Shown in pieces: positions 28,580 to 37,300 of a stretch of DNA of 64,000 nucleotides. The notes beneath the pieces were generated by a model, which did not search any database, had not been told where the DNA came from, and saw only the letters and a program-made list of their open reading frames with translations. The stretch lies in NCBI GenBank assembly GCA_016935365.1, contig JAFGRB010000058.1, forward strand, positions 35,850 through 99,849, given 5' to 3'. Made by a program: the position numbers and the translations under genes. Positions within the stretch are counted from its first letter, which is position 1; each line of letters starts with the position of its first letter. This DNA is from Deltaproteobacteria bacterium. GTDB lineage: Bacteria > Myxococcota > B64-G9.

Positions 28580-28711
28580 GCAGGCTGACCATACTATGCG
28601 CGTGGCCAGAAGGACAGCCCGGACCAGTGGCCGCGATCTCCGGAATCTCCGGACGGCTCGCTGGACCGCGGTGCCCGACTGTGGTATCTGCCAGGTTGCC
28701 GGAGGTGAGCC

Positions 28712-30469
28712 GTGTCCATGGCCTTGCTCGAGCAGATGCTGGCCGCTTCCATCCTGGTCTTGTGGCGCCAGGTCATTCCCAGGATTCCGCCGGATGTCAT
28801 CCGGATGCTGGCCCGGGCCCTGTTCTCGAAGTCCTGGGCGCGCTTCGAGAAGGTGACCGCCGATCCCCGCCTGGCCCAGCACGGGCGCCTGATGGAGATC
28901 GTCGGCCGGAACCGGGACACGGCCTTCGGGCGAGAGCACGGATTTGGAGAGATCCGATCCATCGAGGACTTCCAGCGGCGGGTTCCGATCCTGGGCTACG
29001 ACGAGCTCGGGCTATACATCCAGCGCATGATGCGCGGGGAGCGCGACGTCCTGGTCTCCGATCCGGTCAAGTACTTCGCGCGGACCAGCGGCACCACGGG
29101 GGCGGCCAAGTACATCCCGGTGACCGAACGCTACCTGGAGGAGTTCCGCTCGGGCAGGCGAGTCTGGTCTCGGCAAGTCGCGCAGGTCTTTCCCGGCTTG
29201 GTGCGCGGCACGCTCCTGACCATGCACTCGCCCAAGATCGAGGGCAAGACCGAGGCCGGCATCCCGTACGGGTCCATCACGGTGGCCATGGGCGCCATCG
29301 ACCAGGGCACGACCGGGAGCCTGCCGCTGCTCAAGCCGTTCCAGCGCATTCCGATGCGCATCTTCTTCATCGAGGACTTCAACACCAAGTACTACGTGCT
29401 GCTGCGGACTGCCCTGGTGACCAACATCTCCATGATGGCCGCCATCAATCCCTCGACCCTGATCCTCATGTGCCGCAAGCTGACGGAGTTCGCGCCCAGT
29501 CTGATCGAGGACTGCGAGCGCGGCGGGCTGAGGAGCGATCTCGAGATCGAGCCCGAGCTTCGAGCGCAGCTCCAGGGGCGGCTCCGGCCGGCGCCGGATG
29601 CCGCGGCGCGTTTGCGCGCTTCGCTGGCGGCGCACGGGCGGGTCAGGCCGATCGACATCTGGCCGAACTTGTGCGGGCTGATGAGCTGGAAGGGCGGCTC
29701 GGCGCCTTTCTACCTGCGCCAGTTCCCGGAGTGGTTCGGACAGCTGCCCGTGATGGACTACGGCTACGCGGCCACGGAGGGCAGCTTCTCGATCGTGATG
29801 TCCGCGGAGGGCAGCAAGGGCGTGGCGGCAGTCATGGGACACTTCCTGGAGTTCATCCCGGAAGACCAGGCCGAGGCGAGCGATCCGGACGTGCTGACGA
29901 TCGACCAGCTCGAGGAGGGCCGGCGCTACTTCGTGCTGGTGACCGGCTCTCACGGCCTGTACCGCTACTTCATCAACGACGTGATCGAGGTGGTGGGCTT
30001 CTACAAGAACACGCCGGAGATCGTCTTCTGCCACAAGGGCGGCAACATGATCTCGTACACCGGCGAAAAAATCGGCGAGAGCCACGTGGTCACGGCCGTC
30101 TCGGAGGCCCAGGAGGAGACGGGCATCCACCTGGACGGCTTCTGCGTGACCGTCCGCCTCGACTCGGCGAATCCTCGGTATATCTTCGCGGTCGAGCCGT
30201 CGCAGACCCAGGAGGAGGGCAGCCTGATCGAGCTGCTGGAGGCCTGCGAGCGGGGCCTGCGGAGAGCCAACATCGAGTACGCGGCCAAGCGCGAGTCGCT
30301 CAGGCTCGATGATCCCGGCCTGGTCGTCGTCTCGCCCGGCTCCTTCGAGAGGCTCCGGCAGGCGCGTCTGGCCGCTGGCGCCTTCGACTCCCATCTAAAG
30401 GTGCCTCACCTGGAGCCGGATCCCGCGGTGATCGAGAAGCTGGGTGTGCTCAGGGCGGTCCGGGCATGA
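28712..30469 (+). CDS. GH3 auxin-responsive-promoter family (acyl-adenylate-forming) protein
   Basis: ARTSGTTGAAKYIPVT (A3-like), YGYAATEGSFSI, GLYRYFINDVIEVVGFYKNTPEIVFCHKGGNMISYTGEKI. Confidence 0.85.
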   Translation: MSMALLEQMLAASILVLWRQVIPRIPPDVIRMLARALFSKSWARFEKVTADPRLAQHGRLMEIVGRNRDTAFGREHGFGEIRSIEDFQRRVPILGYDELGLYIQRMMRGERDVLVSDPVKYFARTSGTTGAAKYIPVTERYLEEFRSGRRVWSRQVAQVFPGLVRGTLLTMHSPKIEGKTEAGIPYGSITVAMGAIDQGTTGSLPLLKPFQRIPMRIFFIEDFNTKYYVLLRTALVTNISMMAAINPSTLILMCRKLTEFAPSLIEDCERGGLRSDLEIEPELRAQLQGRLRPAPDAAARLRASLAAHGRVRPIDIWPNLCGLMSWKGGSAPFYLRQFPEWFGQLPVMDYGYAATEGSFSIVMSAEGSKGVAAVMGHFLEFIPEDQAEASDPDVLTIDQLEEGRRYFVLVTGSHGLYRYFINDVIEVVGFYKNTPEIVFCHKGGNMISYTGEKIGESHVVTAVSEAQEETGIHLDGFCVTVRLDSANPRYIFAVEPSQTQEEGSLIELLEACERGLRRANIEYAAKRESLRLDDPGLVVVSPGSFERLRQARLAAGAFDSHLKVPHLEPDPAVIEKLGVLRAVRA

Positions 30470-31131
30470 ACGTGCGAGCGGTCTGCGTGGATGTGGACGG
30501 GACGCTCTACAGCATCCGGCGGATGGTGCGAGATCACCTCTCCACGGTCTGGCCCCTGCGGCGTTTCTTTCGCGACCTGCACCGCGTGCGCGACGCGATG
30601 CGCGGTGTGCACTACGACGACTTCCGGCGGGAGCAGGCCCGTCGCCTGGCGCGCGAGACGGGCACGGACGAGGCCGAGGCGGCGCGGCGGGTGGAGGAGG
30701 TCGTCGAGCAGCGCTGGATGAACGTGTTCTGGACCACGCGCCCATTCCGGGGAGCCGAGGAGACCTTGCGGCGGCTCGTCCTCGGGGGGCTGCGGCTGGC
30801 GGTGCTGTCGGACTACCCGATCGGGATCAAGCTGCACGGCATGGGCCTCGGCGATCTGCCATTCGCCGCCCGCGTGAACGCGGAGCGCACCGGCGCCCTC
30901 AAGCCCCATCGAGCGCCGTTCGAGGCGGTCTCCGAGCAGCTCGGGGTCGAACCCGACCGCATCCTGCACATCGGGGACCGGGAGGAGTACGATGTGGCAG
31001 GGGCGCTGGCGGCCGGCTTCCGGGCGGCGCTCTTCTACTCGGGCCGCCGCCGTCCCCGATCGAGGGCGGATTTCGCCTTCTCGGACTGGCGGAGGCTGAT
31101 CCCGTTGATGCGCTGGCGCGGAATGGTATAG
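30466..31131 (+). CDS. HAD-superfamily hydrolase
   Basis: VCVDVDGTLYSI, LAVLSDYPIGIKL, GALKPHRAPFEAV, ILHIGDREEYDVAGALAAGF. Confidence 0.88.
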   Translation: MNVRAVCVDVDGTLYSIRRMVRDHLSTVWPLRRFFRDLHRVRDAMRGVHYDDFRREQARRLARETGTDEAEAARRVEEVVEQRWMNVFWTTRPFRGAEETLRRLVLGGLRLAVLSDYPIGIKLHGMGLGDLPFAARVNAERTGALKPHRAPFEAVSEQLGVEPDRILHIGDREEYDVAGALAAGFRAALFYSGRRRPRSRADFAFSDWRRLIPLMRWRGMV

Positions 31132-31145
31132 GCTCGAGGCTGATC

Positions 31146-31376
31146 ATGTCCGGATCCCAGAAGGCGTGCTTGTGTGCTTGCATCGCGATCCTCGCCGGGC
31201 TCTGGCCGGCGGCGGCGAGGGCGTATCTCGATCCGGCCACGGGCTCATACATCTTCCAGCTGCTCGTGGCCGGACTGCTCGGCGGCCTGCTGACGCTCAA
31301 GCTGTTCTGGCGCAACGTGAAGGGCTTCTTCGCCAGGCTGTTTTCGAAACACCGAGATGCCGGACCCGAAGACTGA
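31146..31376 (+). CDS. Small secreted/membrane protein
   Basis: MSGSQKACLCACIAILAGLWPAAARAYLDPATGSYIFQLLVAGLLGGLLTLKLFWRNVKGFFARLF; lies in an operon-like run. Confidence 0.6.
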   Translation: MSGSQKACLCACIAILAGLWPAAARAYLDPATGSYIFQLLVAGLLGGLLTLKLFWRNVKGFFARLFSKHRDAGPED

Positions 31377-32754
31377 CAGCGGCGCGCTCGACAGGGGCTC
31401 GTTTCGGGATCCGAGCGGCTTCGTCTTCGAGTTCCGGGGTGAGATCCATCGCCAGGTCAACGTCTGCTACCGCGATGACTACGAGCGGCTCATGGGCTCG
31501 GGCCTGTACGCCGGCTTGACCGAGGCGGGCCTGCTCATCCCGCACGCCGAGGCCGATGCCTCGCTCGCCTGCAGCCCGGAAGCCTTCCGCGTGATCCGCC
31601 CGGAGCCCATCTCCTTCATCTCCTACCCCTACGAGTGGTGCTTCGGGCAGCTCCGGGACGCGGCGCTGGCCACGCTGGAGATCCAGAGGCGCGCGCTGGA
31701 CTTCGGGATGCAGCTCAAGGACGCGAGCGCGTACAACATCCAGTTCCGTCGGTGCAGGCCGGTCCTGATCGACACGCTGAGCTTCGAGCGCCACGAGGAA
31801 GGCCGACCCTGGGTGGCCTACCGGCAGTTCTGCCAGCACTTCCTGGCGCCCTTGCTGCTGATGAGCCACCGCGACGTACGGCTGGGCCAGCTGCTGCGCG
31901 TGTACCTGGACGGGATCCCGCTCGACCTGACCGCTCGCCTGCTGCCCTGGTTCCGCTCGCACTTCTCGTTCGCCATCCTGGCCCACGTGCGGCTGCACGC
32001 CCGAAGCCAGAGCGCGTTCGCCGACCGGAGGCTCGACTCGGTGACCCGCAAGATGAGCAAGCACGCCCTGCTGGGCCTGGTCGACAACCTGCAGGCGGCG
32101 ATCGGCCGCCTGTGCTGGAAGGCGGGCCCGTCGACCTGGGGCGGTTACTACACCGAGGAGCACAGCTACTCGAACCGCGGCCTCGAGCACAAGTTGTCCC
32201 TGGTCCGCGAATACCTCGAGCGGATCTCGCCGGCTCGCGTGTGGGACCTGGGCGCCAACACGGGCCTGTTCAGCCGGGTGGCGGCCGAGCTCGGGATCCC
32301 GACGCTGGCCTTCGACTTCGACCCGCTGGCCGTGGAGCTCCACTACCGCCAGTGCCGCCAGGAGGGCTCGGGTCGGATCCTGCCTTTGCTGCTGGACTTG
32401 ACGAACCCCAGCCCCGCGCTGGGCTGGGAGAACCGGGAGCGCAAGTCGATCTGGGAGCGCGGTCCGGCCGACTGCATCATGGCCCTGGCCCTGGTGCACC
32501 ACCTGGCGATCGCCAACAACGTGCCCCTGCCCATGCTGGCGGGCTTCTTCGCCGGCGCCTGCCGGACCCTGATCGTGGAGTTCGTACCCAAGACCGATCC
32601 CCAGACCCAGCGCCTGCTCGCATCGAGAGAGGACATCTTCCCGGGCTATACCCTGGCGGGCTTCGAGTCGGCCTTCGGGCGGCACTTCGAGACGCTCAGG
32701 TCGGAGCCCATCGAGCAGAGCGAGCGGCGGCTGTACCTCATGCAGAGGCGTTGA
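31357..32754 (+). CDS. Class I SAM-dependent methyltransferase
   Basis: ARVWDLGANTGLFSRVAAELGIPTLAFDFDPLAVE SAM-binding motifs; CIMALALVHHL. Confidence 0.8.
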   Translation: MPDPKTDSGALDRGSFRDPSGFVFEFRGEIHRQVNVCYRDDYERLMGSGLYAGLTEAGLLIPHAEADASLACSPEAFRVIRPEPISFISYPYEWCFGQLRDAALATLEIQRRALDFGMQLKDASAYNIQFRRCRPVLIDTLSFERHEEGRPWVAYRQFCQHFLAPLLLMSHRDVRLGQLLRVYLDGIPLDLTARLLPWFRSHFSFAILAHVRLHARSQSAFADRRLDSVTRKMSKHALLGLVDNLQAAIGRLCWKAGPSTWGGYYTEEHSYSNRGLEHKLSLVREYLERISPARVWDLGANTGLFSRVAAELGIPTLAFDFDPLAVELHYRQCRQEGSGRILPLLLDLTNPSPALGWENRERKSIWERGPADCIMALALVHHLAIANNVPLPMLAGFFAGACRTLIVEFVPKTDPQTQRLLASREDIFPGYTLAGFESAFGRHFETLRSEPIEQSERRLYLMQRR

Positions 32755-34343
32755 TGGGCTGGCAGAAGCGACTCGTCCTGCATCCGTTTCTCTTCGCCAT
32801 CTTCCCGGTGCTCTTCCTCTTCGCCCAGAACGCGAAGCACATGCAGGCCGCGGACGTGGCGCTGCCCGTCGCGATCGTGCTGGCCGCGGCGCTGGCGGCC
32901 TGCCTGCTCGTGAACCTGGGCCTGCGCCAGGCGCGAAAGACCGGGATCGTCGTCAGCGCCTTCTTCGTCCTGTTCTTCTCTCACGGGCACCTGCTCGAGC
33001 TAGCCAGCCTGGCCGGGCTCGACTTCAACCCGCTGGGCGTCGCGCCGAACATGGTCCTGGCCTGTGTCTGGCTGGCCCTGCTGGTCGTCTGTCTGTACCT
33101 CGTGCTTCGCACGCGATCGGACCTGGTCAAGCTCACCCGGGTGCTCGACGGCGTGGCGCTCTTGCTCGTCGGCTTGCAGATCGCGCAGTCGGGCTACGTG
33201 CTGGCCACGCGCCGGCCGGCCGAGCAGGGATCCGCTCAGGCCGTCGACGCTGGCGCGGGCACTGGCGAGCGGCCCGACATCTACTACATCATCCTCGACG
33301 GCTACCAGCGCCAGGACCGGCTCCGGGCGCTGTTCGGCTACGACAACCGGCCCTTTCTCGATCACCTCCGCCAGGCGGGCTTCTACGTGGCGGACAGGAG
33401 CCGCTCGAACTACATCCAGACCTTGCTCTCGCTGTGCTCGTCCCTCAACATGCAGTACCTCGACGGGATCGCCGGGATCGATCCCGACGGCGACGACCGC
33501 CTGCCGATGCAGGCGAAGCTGCGAGACAACGAGGTGTTCCGCTTCTTGCGCCGGCGGGGGTACCGGATCGTGTCCTTCTCCTCGGGCTACGCCATGACCG
33601 AGCTCCACACGGCGGACGTGCTGCTGGAGCCGGATCGCAACCTGTCCGAGTTCCAGGGCCTGCTGCTGTCCACGACGCCTCTGCCGGCCTTGCTGCACGG
33701 CCTGGAGTCGCCGTTCGATCTGCAGCGCAGGCGGATCCTCTACACCCTGGACAAGCTGCCCCGGATTCGCGAGGCGCGCCCGCCCCGCTTCGTCTTCGCC
33801 CACGTCCTGGCCCCCCACCCGCCGTTCCTCTTCGACGCCCAGGGGGGGCCCCACGCGCGGGAGCGATTCTTCGACCACGAGGACGGCAACCACTACTTCG
33901 GGCGCGGCGGGACGCGGCAGGAGTACCTGGATGGCTACCGCAACCAGCTCAAGGTGATCGACGGGAAGGTCTCCCGGGCCATCGACGCCCTGCTCGCGCG
34001 CCCGGGGCCCCGGCCGATCGTGATCCTCCAGGCGGATCACGGCTCGGGGCTGGGTCTCGACTGGAACAGCGCCGAGCGGAGCGACCTGGGCGAGCGCTTC
34101 TCGATCCTCAACGCCTACTTGCTGCCGGGCGAGGGCAAGTCGGACTGGCTCTACCCGTCCATCTCGCCGGTCAACACCTTCCGCGGCGTGCTCGGGGCCT
34201 ACTTCGGTGCACAGCTCGAGCTGCTGGACGACCGCATGTTCTACTCGACCTGGGACCAGCCGTTTCGCTACCTGGACGTCACCGAGAGGCTTCCGGGATC
34301 CGGGAGCGCGGTTGTCAGAAGCGGACAGCCCTTGATACAATAA
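32754..34343 (+). CDS. Membrane-anchored alkaline-phosphatase-superfamily/sulfatase-like protein
   Basis: N-terminal TM segments; DIYYIILDGYQRQDRLRALFGYDNRPFL, FVFAHVLAPHPPFLFD, IVILQADHGSGLG; ATG overlaps upstream stop. Confidence 0.8.
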   Translation: MGWQKRLVLHPFLFAIFPVLFLFAQNAKHMQAADVALPVAIVLAAALAACLLVNLGLRQARKTGIVVSAFFVLFFSHGHLLELASLAGLDFNPLGVAPNMVLACVWLALLVVCLYLVLRTRSDLVKLTRVLDGVALLLVGLQIAQSGYVLATRRPAEQGSAQAVDAGAGTGERPDIYYIILDGYQRQDRLRALFGYDNRPFLDHLRQAGFYVADRSRSNYIQTLLSLCSSLNMQYLDGIAGIDPDGDDRLPMQAKLRDNEVFRFLRRRGYRIVSFSSGYAMTELHTADVLLEPDRNLSEFQGLLLSTTPLPALLHGLESPFDLQRRRILYTLDKLPRIREARPPRFVFAHVLAPHPPFLFDAQGGPHARERFFDHEDGNHYFGRGGTRQEYLDGYRNQLKVIDGKVSRAIDALLARPGPRPIVILQADHGSGLGLDWNSAERSDLGERFSILNAYLLPGEGKSDWLYPSISPVNTFRGVLGAYFGAQLELLDDRMFYSTWDQPFRYLDVTERLPGSGSAVVRSGQPLIQ

Positions 34344-34389
34344 AAGGAATCCGTTTGCCAGGTGCCTGCGGGCACGGGAAGGTGAGCCC

Positions 34390-37300
34390 ATGAAAGCCGT
34401 GTGGAACGGGATCGCGGTTCTCTCGATGCTCTGCCTGCCAGCCGCGATGCACGCCCAGGACTGGGAGAAGGTCAACCTGGACCGCCTGCCGGAGTTCATA
34501 CAGCTCGAGGTCCTGAGCGGCTCGACCTTCGTCGCCCTGACGCCTTTCTCCAACCAGCTCTACCGGACAGAGGACGGCGCGGATACGTGGCAGAGCGTCA
34601 TCGTGGGCACGGGCGAGCTTCTTAGGCTGTACTTCCTCGATGCGCAGCGAGGCTGGGTCGTGGGCGAGAACGGCCAGATCCACGCGACAGCAGACGGCGG
34701 TGTCACATGGAGCCCTCAGTCGAGCTGTGCGGCCGGCCAATCACTGCGATCGACCTACTTCCTCGACGCCCAGCACGGCTGGGTCGTGGGCGACGGGGGC
34801 GCCGCCTGCCAGACGAGCGACGGGGGCGGGGATTGGATTGCCTTCGGGCCCGATTTCCACGGCCACGACCTCTACGACGTGTTCTTCCTGGATCTGCAGC
34901 ACGGCTGGGTCGTCGGCCAGATGGAGCTACAGCGGACCACGGATGGCACGACCTGGTACGGGGGCGTGGACGGTCCGGATAGCCCGACCTATCGAATTCG
35001 CTTCTTCGATCCCACCGACGGCCTGGCGAGCCAGAAGTGGATCGAGCTCTACGATCCCTGCGATGTCTACACCGACACGATCTGGCGCAGCCAAGACGGC
35101 GGTGCCAACTGGCTGTCGCAACATGCCTTTCCCACGAGCGAGATCGTGCTCGGCCTGGAGCTGACAGGAGCCGACACCGCCGAGTGCCTGAGCCGGGACG
35201 GCGTGCTCTACTCGACGAGCAACAGAGGAGGAAGCTGGCAGCAGACGGCCTTGTGGACCGGCTTGCTGGCCCGTGCGGCGGACCTGAGCGGCGACGACGG
35301 GGCGTACAGCGTGGGCACGGGTTCGCTCTTCGTCACGCACGACCGGGGCACGAGCTGGGCGCCGCTCGGGACCGGGACGAGCGGGACCCTGAGCGACATG
35401 GCCTGGCTGGACAGCCAGACGGGCTTGTACGTGGATGAGGGCAGATCGATGTACTTGAGCGAGGACGCGGGCCGTCACTGGTCGACGGTGTTCGAAGGGG
35501 ACTTCTCCTGCGGGCCCATGGAGGGAAGCCGGATGGCCGACCGGGTGGAGGTCTTGCCGAACGGGGCCGTGGTCGCGGTCGGCGTGCTCTGGAATGGATA
35601 CATGGATCCCGATCTGGCCTGCTTCGTGGGGGACGGCCACAGCAGCTGGGACGACTACTCCATCGAGCCCAGGACCATGGACAGCTTCAAGGCCCTGTTC
35701 TTCCTGGACTCCCAGCGCGGCTGGGCGGCGACGGCGACGCAGCTCTGGACCACGCCCGATGGGGGCCAGACGTGGACCGGGCTGAGCACGGGTGGACGCA
35801 GCATCCAGGCCATCCACTTCATCGACGCCCAGCGAGGCTGGATCGCCTGCCGGAACGGGATCATCGCCAGCACGGGCGACGGCGGATCGAGCTGGACGAA
35901 CCGGATAGCGCTCGGCGATCTGGACTTCTACGATGTCCACGTGGATGCTGGCAGCCTGGAGGCCTGGGCGGTCGGCTGGCGGAGCAGCAATGTCCGAATC
36001 TATCACTCGTCGGGCGGCGTCAACTGGAGCGAGCAGACGAACAAGCCCGGCGGGACCGGCCGGCTGTATGCTGTCGATTTCATCGACGACCAGGAGGGCT
36101 GGGCGGTCGGAGACGGCGGCTGGATCATACACACCGTAGACGGCGGGAGCAGTTGGTCCCAGCAGCAGAGCACGGTGTCTTCGAACCTGCGCAGCCTCTT
36201 CGTCTTCGACACGACCCTGGCCTACGTGGGCGGCGCTGCGGGCACGGTGCTGCGCTACGTGGGCCGCTGCGGGGACGGCTCGGTGGACGGGGGCGAGGAC
36301 TGCGATCCGGGCGCGGGCCACCACTGCTGCGATCCGATCACCTGCACCTGGACGCCTTCTGGGCAGGCCGATCCGCAAGATGCTTGCAGCGGCGCGGCGG
36401 AGTGTGAGCTGGACGTCTGCAATGGCGCGGGCGGCTGTCAAGTGATCGATGCCGACGACGGGACAGCCTGCACCGCGGACAGCGATCCCTGCACCGACGA
36501 CGTGTGCGCGTCCGGGCTCTGCGATCACCCGGCCGCCGAGCTCGTGTGCGGGGATGGGGAGGTCTGCGGAGTCGAGGACTGCGATCCGGGCGCGGGCCAC
36601 CACTGCTGCGACCCGATCACCTGCACCTGGACTCTCTCCGGTGAATCCGATCCGCAAGGCTCCTGCGCAACGGCGACCGAGTGCCAGCGAGACGTCTGCG
36701 ACGGCGGAGGCGGCTGCGCGGTCGAGGACCTGGACGACGGGGCCGCTTGCTCGGACGAAGGAGACCCGTGCACCGACGACGTGTGCAGCTCGGGGCAGTG
36801 CATCCATCCGGCCGCCGCGCTGGTCTGCGGGGACGGGGCCTTGTGCGGGAGCGAGGACTGCGATCCGGGCCTGCCCCGGGGCGACCATTGCTGCGACCCG
36901 GACACCTGCGCCTACTCCTCGAACGGATCCGAGGATCCCCAGGGCGTGTGCGCCGGCGCGGTGGAGTGCCAGGTCGAGCTCTGCGACGGTCAGGGCGGCT
37001 GCGTGAGCCAGGACGCAGACGACGGCACGCCCTGCAGTCAGGACCCTCTCTTCTGCAACGGTCGCGAGGTCTGCCTGGGCGGCGACTGCTCGAGTCCGGG
37101 AAACCCGTGCCCCAACCCGGACGATTGCGACGAGGATCTCGACATCTGCTCGGGCTGCGGCGATGGCTCGGTCAACGGAGGCGAGGAGTGCGATCCCGGA
37201 TCTCCCCGCAACGACCACTGCTGCGATCCGGCCACCTGCCTCTACGCGCCCCATGGCGGTCCGGATCCGCAGGGCGTGTGCGCCGGGGCGCCCGAGTGCC

